The notes below the pieces were generated by a model. It did no database searches. It was not told the origin of the DNA and was given only the letters and a program-made list of their open reading frames with translations. Positions 43,741 through 63,750 of a stretch of DNA of 64,000 nt are shown in pieces. The stretch's first letter is position 1, and the number at the start of each line of letters is the position of its first letter. The DNA lies in the NCBI GenBank assembly GCA_963556255.1, contig OY744605.1, positions 40,516,108 through 40,580,107 of the forward strand, read 5' to 3'. This DNA is from Allolobophora icterica (Eukaryota > Annelida > Clitellata > Crassiclitellata > Lumbricidae). A program made the position numbers and the translations under genes.

Positions 43741-44259
43741 AATTAAACACACGTTTTGGCAGCCATGCAAGGCGCCGCCATATAGAGGGGGGTTACGGGT
43801 ATCGAACCGCGAATCTAGGATGCTCTCCTGGCCATGCTCGAGTGTTACCATTACTCTATCCCCCTGCCATCGCAGACTCTGATGCTCTGGTTATGTGAAA
43901 AGATTGCCAGTTGACCTAGTTCCACATAATGAACGATTCTAAACAAAGAGATGCAAAGATATGCAAATTTGGAAGACCACAACTAGGCTGTGTAGGCAAC
44001 ATAAACGAAGATATAAGCAAAATTGTGTTAAGCACGAGAGAAGCCCTAGATATGACCAGTGACGGAAAGAATTGAAATTTATTTTCACCCATTACCGTCA
44101 AATGGCTGCTGTCAGGAACTGATTATGATGACGACGAGGATTATGATGATAATGACAATGACAGTGATAATGATGATACCTGCACAGCTTGCTTGCAGTA
44201 ATATGCTTTGTGAAGCGACATATTATAGCCAACTTGCACGCCATATTTACTTCTTTTAA

Positions 44260-44781
44260 TCGTGCGTGCGTGTGCTGCTGGCGTGGTCACTTTCAACATA
44301 TCGGAGCTTCATTCGATGGCGAACCAGCAGAACACTCCAAGTGGAAACTACGATTATGCAGCGTTGTCTTAGGGAAGACTTCTCCGATGTTAATAGACAA
44401 GCGCTATAGGGATTAGTATTCAATTAGAAGCATGCGTGCACACGGTGGCCACTCCTCTACTTGCACTGATGAGGCTTCCACGCGTGAATCGACGGAGCAG
44501 CTTGAGATACACTCGACGCTCTAATCATCAGGAGACGAGTTGCTGAAGCAGCACTTCTTATCTCGTCGCTCTAGCTGCATTGAGTGCCTCCTCCTACCGA
44601 GGATCAGAACAGGCAACGCAGAAATCGCGTCCGACTCAGCGAAGATCCCTCAGCAGTCGTTCAGTTGAGCAATTCTTCGAAGGACATCCATCGAACAGAG
44701 AGATACGCTACAATCCTGACACTCAAAAGAATAGTCTTCCTATATACGATTTTCCTATTTAAGAGTTTAAAACATAGGGAG
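44260..44781 (+). other. Candidate promoter and 5' leader of the secreted-protein gene
   Basis: Unlike its surroundings this stretch is balanced in base composition and free of recognisable repeats, as expected of an exon leader. No clear TATA box was found. In-frame ATGs upstream exist, but only the one at 44782 is followed by a signal peptide. Confidence 0.3.
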
Positions 44782-52926
<8,145 letters not shown>

Positions 52927-53804
52927 TTCGCAAGCACGTTACACTAGGATCTCAGTTGAAGTGACGATCAGTTGATGCCTTTGTCAGCATGATAATGACG
53001 CTATCATAGGCATTGGATTAAATTAGACAATTCCTAATATGTAATCCTAGCATTGATTGTGACTCGGAAAAAGTCAAGACTGAGTTTGACACTCCACTGG
53101 ATAGCGCTAGATAATAAGACGAAACCACACGTTTCTAAAACAAATAATTAGTAAAGCGTTGCAATTATTTAAAGATGTAGGTCTAGCTCTCATCATAGCT
53201 ACTTTTGAGAATTTGCGAGTTAAAGTTACTGTAATTGTGACCTCACTAAAGTCGCTAATGCATGCCTACGTATAACGGTCTTTAATATTATGAGTATAGT
53301 AAAAAAAAATGCCATAAATACGCCTCTAAAGATACTCCATAAAAACTAGGTATGACAAAAATTTACTTAACTCGAATCAATTGCATAAGAATCCATGCAT
53401 GCTATATGAACATGTTAGGCCTAAATTAAGTTTTGTTGCAGGACATCATAATAAAATAAATAAATTAAAAAGAAAATGAAAGTACCGAGACACAAGTATT
53501 CTACATAATGACTTATCGTGTCATAGCTAACATAACAAGGAAGATGAATCTGCAAAAAACTTCTAAGTGCGTTTCTCGCAAAATTAACTTTTCCGACTTA
53601 GCGAGGGTTTCTCAAACACGGTACAATTGGCTGTAAAGATCATAGTAATTTTATAATCTGCTCGATTTTATTATACATGTATTTAATAACTTGATATTTA
53701 ATATTAATAATATAAAGAAACAGAAATGTCATCAAGTGTGTCATTGTGTGTGTCGATGTGTATGTGTATAAAAAAAAACATATGTAATGCTCCTCTCATA
53801 GAGC

Positions 53805-54058
53805 TGCAATGACGTCACAAACGGGACGATCACTTTGTTCAAAGTATATTTCAATATACCGTAAACGGCTGCTCTTTTAGACTAACGACTTAAAACGCGC
53901 TTAAAATAATTTATTCGCTAAAACGCTGCGAAAGAGTTTAACGGGTTTAAAAGGGCCAGAAACATAACGAAGTTAACTGAAAACCTACTCAATATGGCAT
54001 TCGCAAATTGTTTTGTTTTCAAATTTCTTTCACTATATTAAGACGGGCAAACATCTAG
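53805..54058 (+). mobile_element. Degenerate Helitron-like element
   Basis: Shares 'gacgtcacaaacggga' and the 3' end 'gacgggcaaacatCTAG|T' with family 1, but the 5' end and 3' stem are not clear. Confidence 0.45.
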
Positions 54059-54259
54059 TTTAATATATTCATGTATGAAGTACAAAGATAGTAAATAATA
54101 GGGCCTATAGAATTCACAATTTAGTGGAGTGTATAACTTACAAGCAGGCCTACATGTACTGCTAGGCGATACAAGTATAGGCTACATAATATCGCAATCG
54201 TAATCTGTCAAATGTAATCTGTCAGATGTCTTCAACACCAGCTTATTTACAGGCATATT

Positions 54260-54475
54260 GGGGAGGGAGGATAGAGTAAGCTTAATGGTAACACTCATGG
54301 CCAGGAGAGCATTAGGTTCGCGGATCGATTCCCGTAACCCCCCTCTAAGGTGGCGCCTTGCATGGCTGCCAAACGGTGCGTTTAGTTAAGATTTGATTGT
54401 ACTTTCATGTTTCAATGTAATCTTACTGCGTTTGTCAGTTTGAATTAATAAAGGAAATTATTAAATTATTATATA
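54260..54475 (+). mobile_element. tRNA-derived SINE, family B
   Basis: Head 'ggatagagtaagcttaatgg' (A-box region), B-box GGATCGATTCC (54322-54332), 'ggcgccttgcatggctgccaa' body, and tail 'gaattaataaaggaaattatt'. Best copy of the family. Confidence 0.8.
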
Positions 54476-54565
54476 GTCCAAGTAAAATCGATAGGCTGGT
54501 AAAATCGACCAGATCGTTTCAGGTCAAGAAAGCTAGAGGAGTTTTAATAAGATTTTATTAATAAA

Positions 54566-54772
54566 CTAGAGTATTAACCCGTCATATTATGACGGCAGTG
54601 TATATAGGCGGCGGCCTATATGTATCATTGGTTAAAATGCTCTGATCGCCGTTGTCAAGACCGCAGTACTGACGTCACAAACGGTTTCTGTTTCACAACA
54701 GAACAGAAACCGTTTGTGACGTAGCGTTTATCGACAGACACACGCTCTATGGATATTATAATTATGTCTAGA
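54566..54772 (-). mobile_element. Non-autonomous Helitron, family 1 relative
   Basis: Minus strand starts TCTAGACATAATTATAATATC and ends with the stem CCGTCATAATATGACGG near CTAG (54566-54569). Interior 21-bp inverted repeat ACGTCACAAACGGTTTCTGTT. Flanks A/T correct. Confidence 0.85.
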
Positions 54773-55235
54773 TACAAGCAAAGTTTTGATAGCATGATGA
54801 TTGCATAGCACAGTAACATGTACATGCTTTTGTTGAGGTCTGGGAATCCCGACCGAGGTCGACATCAGTCCAACTCCAAACCTCCACGCGCTGGAGGTTC
54901 ATCAGCACAACAGAAGCGTTTCTACAGCGACTGGTAGCTACAGATGATCGCCCCAGTTGATCTCACCACCAGATGCTGCGACAATCACTGTCATTCCAGA
55001 GTTATTAAAAGACTTCTACATGTGGTCGTGATTGCAGTTAATTATTAAGCTATGCGTTTCTCGGTGAAAGCGCGTGGAAAATAGCTGGACGTGGAATTGG
55101 AAATACACTTAACACACATTACAGCACTGATGTCTAATAAAAAAAACTCACATTTCGATGATATTCTGTGCTCTTGTTGTCCACTGTCAGCGTAATAATC
55201 ATCGTCATCATTATCGTTACCATCATAATAGTAGA

Positions 55236-55256
55236 CACGATGATGATGATGATGAC

Positions 55257-55335
<79 letters not shown>

Positions 55336-55367
55336 GCAACAGCAACAGCAGCAGCAGCAGTAGTAGC

Positions 55368-55453
<86 letters not shown>

Positions 55454-55470
55454 CAATAATAACAACAGCA
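55236..55470 (+). repeat. Compound trinucleotide microsatellite
   Basis: (GAT)n, then (AAT/ATT)n, (AGC)n, (AGT)n, (AGC)n, (AAC)n in series. Homopolymeric frames in all readings. Confidence 0.95.
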
Positions 55471-55622
55471 ATATTAATAATAGGGCCTAATTGTAAAATT
55501 AAATTAAATAAAGTTGAAATAATTATTAACTGTAGCCTAATTTTCCACACCCTCCAGATCTATATTTCATTTTGGAAGTGATAACAATGACAGAGCCGAA
55601 TAATAACAACTATTAATTGTAA

Positions 55623-55671
55623 GAATAACAACAACAATAACAACAATATTAATAATAATAATAATAAATTA

Positions 55672-55761
<90 letters not shown>

Positions 55762-55762
55762 G
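55623..55762 (+). repeat. (AAT)n microsatellite
   Basis: About 140 bp with AAC-containing start. Confidence 0.95.
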
Positions 55763-56229
55763 TGTTTTTACTGGAGGAAGAACAACTAATTACACTAATC
55801 CCTCAAGTAATTAAGGAGTGTTGATCTGGAATGGCTAGTGTTCGCTAATGGTTATATTTTTACATCATTTTTACTTATGCTATCGTAATCACCATATTAG
55901 CAACACAGTTCATCATTTCCTCTCGTGCGTCAACACATAGTCTGTTTTAAAGCCTAACAGGAAAAACTTTAAAATGTTATAGCTAAATGTCACAGTGCCG
56001 CATCTTAAACTAAGGTATCGTTAAATTACTACGTTTAAAAACAACAAAAACAACCACAACAATAAGGACGGCCACTCCAACGTTAACATCATTAACTAGT
56101 ACATGTATCTTACACCTAAGGGATCATATATACCTCGGTTAAAAAAATAATAATAATTTTGTAGCAAAATTTGCCCTGTCTATGAGGAACAATTGGTCGT
56201 CATGGACTCATGGCAACCGCTCTCGGCCG

Positions 56230-56590
56230 ACGGTTCAGCGAGAACGGTTAGCCTTTGAAGTCCCTCGACCTGTAGGCGGCGTGTATTTGAATCCCCACTA
56301 GGCCGCTTCTTTCACGTATAGAGTCCCCCTCTCCCACGCCGCTCTCTATGTAGAGTCCCCTTGCCCCTCCTTCGGCCTGTAGGCGGTGTGTATTTTAATC
56401 CGCACTAGGCCGCCTATTTCAGGTATAGAGTCCCCCTCCCCCACGCCGCTCTCTATGAAGAGTCCCCTTCTCCCCGCCGTTCTCTTTCACGCATAGAGTT
56501 CCCTCTCTCCAACGCCGCGCTCTATGTAGAGTTCCCTTCTCCCCGCTGTTCTCTTTCACGTACAGAGTTCCCCTCTCCGACGCCGCTCTA
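56230..56590 (+). repeat. GC-rich minisatellite
   Basis: Repeated blocks 'cctgtaggcggygtgtattt', 'aatccscactaggccgc' and 'tatagagtycccctctcc', 'acgccgctctctatg'. Units vary in length from about 60 to 120 bp. Confidence 0.75.
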
Positions 56591-56837
56591 TGAAACATGA
56601 TATTTAATGTAAATGTAAATGATAATTCGCTACAATGACCATTCCATGCTATCTCTGTTCCATATTCAACTTCCCTGCCAAGGAAGATTCAGAATCGTTC
56701 GCTTCTTTAAGAGAAGCAACACTATAAAGCTCTGTCTCGGAATCCGTCTCTGCCTCGTTCGCCGACCAGGTTGGTAACATTCTGGCGTTTTTCTCCTAGT
56801 CTAGCTTTTTTTTACAACGGGGCTCTTTATCCACCAC

Positions 56838-57165
56838 CAGGGGCGTAACTTTAGTCTAAAAAGTGGGGGGTACCAATACTTTGGTCTAAAAAGTGGGGGG
56901 TACCAATTTCTTCTCCACTTTCGCTTTTCGCATGGTGGCCATTTTGAACATATTCTCTGTCAGTATTCTCATTAATTTTGGCTCTCGATTTACATGTGTA
57001 TCTAAGTACTTTCACACTTTGGCGGAGACTGCATTCTCTGTGAAGGCACAATAACAAAAATATTCATTGACATTGTTTAAAAAGTGGGGGGTACAGTACC
57101 CCCCAGTCCAAAAAGTGGGGGGTACGGGTACCCCTCGTACCCCCCACAAATTACGCCTATGTCCA
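56838..57165. mobile_element. Miniature element, GGCGTAACTT family
   Basis: 'ggggcgtaactttagtctaaaa' at the left and 'cacaaattacgcctatg' at the right. Internal duplication of 'tctaaaaagtggggggtacc'. Related to 50600-50793. Confidence 0.65.
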
Positions 57166-57896
57166 CCACGACTCTACATCTCGCAAATCCGGAAATACCG
57201 CCATTACCATGCGACACCAGACGTTCTCTGAGTTCCTGGGACAGGGTAGACTTATAACAAATCTATGCGTCTTTCCGCCCTAGGCGCAAGTAGGCTACAT
57301 TGTGCAATGCATCTTTCCACCGAGTGCCTCTGATTGGGGTTGCCCTTTGAGCGGCGCTATATGTTACAATCAAAGGTAGCCTATCTCGCTCCATTTCCAT
57401 ATGTGAAATACTGCAATCCGACAACCCAATACACTGCGGTCTTTCTCTTCGTTTCCATTCTACATCTCGTAAACCAGGAAATACTGCCATACGACGAGAT
57501 GCATTGTTTTCCCAGTTACTTTTAGTACACGCTCGTCGTTAAAGTGTTGTGTTAATATACGACAACATCAAATATAATTATCTCGCTCTATTTTCGTGTT
57601 GAAATGCTGCTAACCGATAATCCAACCTTAGCTCCTGTGTTAGTGGTATAGGGAGGTAGGTTTTTCCTAAGCTCCAGTCCAACTTGAGGCGGTTTAATTT
57701 TCTTCCAAATTTCAACTGTTCTTCTTTTAGGTTAATTTTCTTCCAAATATCAACTGTTCTCTTTGTACTTATCACAAGCGTTTCAGATTTCTGCAGTGCA
57801 GTAAGCATAATTATAATCGATGGAGTTTCCTTTTGGTTACTGCTTCTTCCATGGAACTTCCGTATTTATGAAAATTCAGGACATACTGTTTGCATT

Positions 57897-57975
<79 letters not shown>
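57897..57975 (+). repeat. (TA)n microsatellite
   Basis: About 39 dinucleotides. Confidence 0.97.
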
Positions 57976-57978
<3 letters not shown>

Positions 57979-58561
57979 GGCACACTTTGCATCCGTTTAC
58001 CCTTCCTATTAAAGACAATAGGAACTTTCTGGCTCGGATGACGTATAAAAACAGTTTCTGATAGTAATCATTTTGACTTGCATGACGTTTTAAACAACGT
58101 GTTAATTGGCATATAATCAGTACCCAAGTGAATTGTACCTCATTGCGTTCTGTCAGTGAGAATTTATGAATAAACGAAGATGTAATAAATACCTTCCGAT
58201 AGATGAAGGTTATGTTCAATTAATTGATTAATAATTTATTTAACGTACGCCTCTGTAACAAAGACGATGGTCATTGTTGAACAAAGAAGCAAAGTACTTA
58301 TTAACCTATAGTAGGCCTATCGCTGTATCGATAGTGAGATATGAATCGCTGTTTTTATTGCCGTCGTTGTTGCGTCTTTTGTATTTCTTCTTCTTCCTTT
58401 TCTTGTTCTTCGTATGATAGAATCTTCTTCACGGTCTTCTTTGTTGTTTATCGCTGTTGATAAATGCCGAGCAAGTCAAACGAGATTAACAAACTTCAGA
58501 GCGATTGCATCAGTAAACCGCTATAAGACAAAACCAAATACTTTAACCGAATCGAACAAAA

Positions 58562-58755
58562 TCAACTTACATAATAACCGTTGTACGTCTGTCTGTCTGT
58601 CTGTCCCGTAAACAAACACTATTGTGACGTCACTATACTGCCGCCTTGGCGACGGTTGTCTTGACGGTTGTCTTGACGACGGCTATAGGCCTATAATATG
58701 ACGTTATTAATAATTGTTTTTTATATACCGTGATTTTTCACGGGTTTACAGCTAG
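58562..58755 (+). mobile_element. Non-autonomous Helitron, family 2
   Basis: 194 bp, A^TCAACTTACATAATAACCG ... stem CCGTGATTTTTCACGG, 'gtttacag', CTAG^T. Confidence 0.9.
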
Positions 58756-58768
58756 TAAATATATAAAA

Positions 58769-58956
58769 CTAGTGTATTTGCCCGTCATAATTATGACGTC
58801 ATATTATAGGTCTATAATTATGTATTGTTGATTATCACCGTCGCCAAGATCGCCGTCGTCAAGACGACAGGTTTATGTTTCACAATAGAACAGAACCCGT
58901 TTGTGACATAGCGTCCACCCGACAGACGGACACCATATGGAAACTATATGTATAGA
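58769..58956 (-). mobile_element. Non-autonomous Helitron, family 1
   Basis: 188 bp. Minus strand starts TCTATACATATAGTTTCC; stem GTCATAATTATGAC, then CTAG (58769-58772). Nearly the same as 13001-13188. Confidence 0.9.
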
Positions 58957-59250
<294 letters not shown>

Positions 59251-59373
59251 TAATATTCAAACTAAAGAACCAGTGGAAGTTTCAATAAGAATAATAACGT
59301 GTTGAACTAGCCTACATATTATGACGTCACATAACGGAACCACCGCGTTTGTTCTCAAACTTTACTTACACGC

Positions 59374-59416
59374 AAAATCTGTAGCCTTTAACATGATGTT
59401 AAAGGCTACAGATTTT
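59374..59416. repeat. Perfect 43-bp palindrome
   Basis: 21-bp arms AAAATCTGTAGCCTTTAACAT and complement around one base. No nearby element end explains it. Confidence 0.85.
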
Positions 59417-59654
59417 CTCGAACTGTAAATAGGCCTAGACCTAGAGTTTCAAACTGTCGTATACAACATTCAAAACGGACAGCGGTTGGTGAAGGATTCT
59501 AGCCGACCAATTCATTGCAGAATGAGATGGGTCGAGGCCATATGGTCGCTACATAAAAACGTTTAGGGACCTACATTTACATTTACATTGCATCTCCTTT
59601 AGGTGACAATAGACTGTCACTTGATAACATATCAGACAATTAAGCCACTAATAA

Positions 59655-59900
59655 TGATAATAATAATCTTCGTTTAATATCTTCAAACTGACAATTACGC
59701 AGTATGATTACAAATCAGTATGAAAGGATGATCACAAGTTATTACAGGAGTCGAATTTAAACTGTACACGGCAGCCATGCAAGGCGCCCATCACGTCCTA
59801 CATCTCATTTTATCAAACGCGCCATCTCGCGAATGAAAGGCTGAGTGGACCTAAATTTGCTCTTCACGCCAGTGATGTTACCACTACTCTATGACGTCTA
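59655..59900 (-). mobile_element. tRNA-derived SINE, family B
   Basis: Minus strand: 'catagagtagtggtaacatcac' head, 'gggcgccttgcatggctgcc' body, tail 'cgtaattgtcagtttgaaga...cgaagattattatt'. Confidence 0.7.
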
Positions 59901-61219
59901 TTCCACTCTTGGAATAGAATCAGTTTGGCAGCAAACAATAATCGAGAAGAGGAACACAATAGATGGAAAAGGCGTCATTTGTCATTTTGAAATCAGTGGG
60001 TGTTTTCTTACGCTGACAAAGATTACTTACTTACTTACTAATTTATGAGGACGCTAGTAGCTAACTTGTAGTGTGCGCTTACATCATCAAGCACGAACTA
60101 TAATATAACGTCTTTGTTAAAATGGCAGAGAACCAGCTTCATTTGCCGGTGTAGCGGGGAACCAGATCAAATTTAAAATGAAGAGGTTATTGTTTGTATA
60201 AATTAAGATTTTCTTTTAAATCGTAGCAGTAGTGTACAGGAAATAAAATTACAAAGGCAGGGATTATTGCTCTACTATTATTATGTATTGGCGTGACGTT
60301 TCTTTTTTTGGTTTTGGAACGGTTATTACAGAATACGGTTTAGAACGTCTGAATATTAAGTAGGCTGGGTCTTCATAAGTAATGCAAATTTTGTAAAATG
60401 ATGTGTTTTGCGCCTTCTTTCAACACATTTTTTTCAGAACCGTGATTTATCACTGAATGCCGTTATTACTAGGTGTTTGCAAATATATGAATAGTAATGC
60501 GTGCAACCACTGTGCATTAGCTGTGCAGTTATAGCCTATGGTGGCCTTGTGTAACCGCGGGTGTGTTACGGTTGGTTTCACAAAGAGGAGCTGTTGATTT
60601 ACATTAGTTAGCCGACTAATACAACTGCTATTTTTCACTTGTTTTTTTATTACTCGAGTAGAATGGTGATGAAATATTTTTGATTACTCTAGTAGGATTG
60701 TGATGGAAAATAACTGTTCTTGTGACTCTCTCAGAAGGTTCTTTTCAGTCAAGATAAATTTCAGGTTTCATTAGCTTGATTATTTTGCTAGTTTTAATTT
60801 CAGTTGTTTGTGCTGGTTTATGGGGTTGTAACAAAACCTGAAACTCCAGTCCGGAAATAGAATTTCCGCTAGATCCCGAAATCTATTTTCCAAGTTAGAA
60901 CCAAATTAGTTGTGCACATCTAATTTTTCTGGATATTTTTGAATATACTATTCAGGATACTGACTGACTAGTCCATAGTAGTTTTCAGGAATCAAATTTT
61001 TGGTGGAATATAATTTTTGGAAATTTGGTCAATTTTGCATTTTTACGACTTTCAGGATTTGGATGAAACCCGATTTATCATGATGTTTCAGGTGTAGGAG
61101 CATAAAATAGATTATGTTGTTGGGCATTTGTTTTAGTATTGCTGTTTATTTACATCTGATACTTTTATTCAGTGTTATATAGTTATGCTGTGTTTATTCT
61201 TTGTTGTAGTGTACTGCAG
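59901..61219. other. Probable DBF4 upstream or intron sequence, nothing recognised
   Basis: AT-rich, non-repetitive apart from a short (TTAC)n at 60025-60040. No upstream DBF4 exon could be recognised. Confidence 0.4.
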
Positions 61220-61753
61220 AGCTGCAAGATCAGAGAAGAAATTCCTTCGCTAGATTCAATGTGTTGTCCAAGATGCAGCCTGAGCCAAGTGGTAGTTCTG
61301 TAAGACCGTCAAATAGCGGCAGCACGGTTCTTCGAGGTGAACTAAGTCAGAGGCACAAGAGAAAGGCTTGTGGAGATGAATCTCGCAAGAAGTTTCTTAA
61401 GGTATCTGCTGACTTTGTTGCAAGTCCTCAAACTGCATACCACCGTCTTGATGTCAGTGATGTGTCTACTGTGGTTACAGCGGTGAATGGGGTTGCATCT
61501 GATCCTACTCCAATTGCGTTCAAGCGTGGCACTGTAAAAGACGAGAAAATTTATCTAGACTTAAAAGATGGCCAGTTGACACAAGACCTGGAAAAATATA
61601 TAACCAGGTTTGGGGGAATTGTGGAAAAGTTTCTCTCAAAGGATATAACTTGTGTTGTCACGAGTCGCATCAACCCAAATGACATGAAAGCAGAGGATGC
61701 CGCTTTGAAGAAGGAAGCTTTTAGCCCGCGTACTGCTGAAAAGCCAAAGCCAG
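61220..61753 (+). CDS. DBF4: DBF4, exon encoding motif N (partial gene)
   Basis: DBF4 is the regulatory subunit that activates CDC7 kinase for replication origin firing; it acts in the nucleus. The exon has acceptor 'gtgtactgcag|AG' (61218-61219) and donor 'GCCAG|GTAGTA' (61754), ending in phase 1. From the likely start ATG at 61273, residues 86-136 read 'GTVKDEKIYLDLKDGQ' and 'GGIVEKFLSKDITCVVTS', matching the BRCT-like motif N of animal DBF4 proteins ('FYLDL...GG.VE.FLSKDISYL.S'). Before it lies a basic, Ser-rich leader. Motif M and the zinc-finger motif C are not in the window and must follow beyond 64000 or in unrecognised exons. The frame is also open upstream of the ATG to the acceptor, so the true start could be in an earlier exon. 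Confidence 0.85.
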
Positions 61754-62452
61754 GTAGTATTGTTCAAATGCTGATTTATAATTATTGTATTGGTGTTCTA
61801 CTGATTGATACATGTAGGTCATATAACTTTGCAGCAATTCTAATAAAGTCTTCCTCATTTTGTTGATGGTGCTATGACCTTGGGTAGAGTCTCTATACTT
61901 GTTGTATTTGGCTGTAAAGTTCTGCTCATGATACTAATAACATACCTCGTTTCTCATGTATTGCTTATTGCTTCAGAGACTATTACATTATTATTACATT
62001 ATATTAGTTTGGAGCTTTACCAATTAATCGGCCATACTCATAATCAGGCCGATAATTAGAATAATTGGTTTCAACAGAAATAATCAGTGCCGATTAAAAA
62101 AAAATTTACAATATCACTTACTGGCGTCTCACTGTGGATGGTGAAAATGCTGAAATAAATAATAAGTCTTAAAAAAATAAAAATGAGTACAAATATCTAT
62201 GTTTTGTTTCAAGATTATCATTGATAAATCAATATATAAATTTATATATTTGCATTGCACTACTTACTAGGCACCATAGTAACATTGGTGCCTCACTAAA
62301 ACAAATAATGAAATAATTGGTCTCATAATCAGTATCTGCTATTTCAATATTCGGCTACACACGGTATCAGCATTATCGGCAAAAAGTGATATCGATACAG
62401 CTCTGTGTTAGTTGCAAGAAAAAGTCAATATAGATGCTGTATTTGCAGTTCT

Positions 62453-62514
62453 GCCAACTACCACATCCACGATTTCTGTAAGATGTAACAGAAATCATGG
62501 ATGTGGTAGTTGGC
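62453..62514. ncRNA. miRNA-like hairpin in the DBF4 intron
   Basis: 27-bp arms (62453-62479 and 62488-62514) with an 8-nt loop and one mismatch, which becomes a G-U pair if transcribed from the minus strand. The length fits a short pre-miRNA stem, but a mini-foldback transposon relic is just as likely. Confidence 0.35.
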
Positions 62515-63069
62515 AAGGCCTGCAGGCTGTTGCATTGCATTCCCTTTTGTGCCATGATTTCTTTGGCTAATGCCATGGTATCCAGCCATCTCATCTACTG
62601 CAACTCATTTGTTACGTTTTAAAGTTAACTTGTTGAAACTTTATAGTCTGAAATACATTGGCCATAGCTATCATACATTGGTTGTGCAATGTGCATAGTA
62701 TAAACAAATAATTTTAATGACTGGGCTTTTTGTGTCCTTGAGTCTTCATTTCAATCAGTTTTATTATCTTCAGTCCATAATTGGCCAAAAGACTTCTCTA
62801 TACCTGACCTGATCTTCTGACTTTATCAAACTAACTACTCTTGGACAAGGACAGCTTGTGGCAGGTGCACTTTTTCTGTTGCTGGCCCTAGACTCTGGAA
62901 CTTTCTTCTGGCAAATGTTTGCTCTCGTAAGTCTGTTCTGTATTAGCAGGTTATGGTGGGCTAACGATAGCATTAAACACTTATGACTGTAAAACCACTT
63001 CTTGTTGGTATTACAGGCATGTATGATGAAACTCAAAAGCTTGTTGGCTAGGGCTATACAGTTAATATG

Positions 63070-63420
63070 TCTAAATATGAACATTTAACCTCTGGGCTTA
63101 AATATTGGCATTGGCTTCCTGTGAAGCAAAGGATTTACAAGTTTGAAATTAGAGCTCAGTGTACAAAACATTGAGTGCTGGCCAATCACAGTATTTAAAG
63201 TCAGTCTTGATTCCTCAGACTTATCGTTATTCATTAGGATCATCTGATTGATTTTAACTGGTCATACCCAGGACTAGAGCTGTTTTTGGTGAACAAGTTT
63301 TTCTGTTGCCAGACATATTATGTTGGAAATCTCTCCCTCTATCTGTCTGTTCTGCTCAGTCACTTATGTCATTTAGTTCTCTTATCCACTATAGGCCGCC
63401 TCTTTGTCTCAGCAGATGTT
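63070..63420 (+). pseudogene. Degenerate LINE 3' coding fragment
   Basis: Broken frames read 'HLTSGLKYWHWLPVKQRIYK', 'YLSVLIPQTYRYSLGSSD' and 'PDILCWKSLPLSV', the C-terminal order of L2/RTE-like RT proteins. Confidence 0.6.
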
Positions 63421-63479
63421 GACCTCACTGTAATATCGTTTTGGTGTGCTTTTGGTTGATGTTTTGTGCATTAGACAAC

Positions 63480-63750
63480 AGTGCGCAACTGTCTCACTGG
63501 GTCTGCTCCGTCTTACCTACTGAATTTCTGCACCCCAGTTTCTTCCCTGCCTAAGAGGGCCTCCTTGCGATCCTAGGCCTGTGGCCTTATGGTCGCGTAT
63601 GCACTCTTCCACGGCCCAATCCAGGAGCTTTGCTTATGTGGGTCCTTCGGCCTGGAACAGTCTTCCCCAGTCCCTCCGCCAAGAGCTTTTTGTCCTCTCT
63701 CCTCTTCAGTTCCGTGGGCTGTCATTCCACGTCAAATCAACTGGTCAGTA
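63480..63750 (+). pseudogene. Second LINE 3' coding fragment
   Basis: 'GSAPSYLLNF' and, after a shift, 'SFAYVGPSAWNSLPQSLRQE' with 'PLQFRGL', again an RT C-terminus. It is distinct in wording from the fragment just upstream, so two insertions or a duplicated piece. Confidence 0.65.

Larger units (their letters stand above)
41915..43870 (-). mobile_element. tRNA-derived SINE, family B, split by a hAT-like element
   Basis: Minus strand: tRNA-like head with B-box GGTTCGATACC (complement at 43798-43808) and 'ggcgccttgcatggctgccaa' in 43741-43870, then the tail at 41915-42005 ending 'ttaataaagaagattattatt'. The two parts are separated by element E3 (42006-43740). Same family at 45.1, 54.3 and 59.7 kb. 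Confidence 0.8.

Noticed and set aside
39632..43898. Frames with KTKTK, LVLVL or QDQDQ repeats
   Set aside because: Products of the GACCAA arrays at the ends of hAT-like elements.
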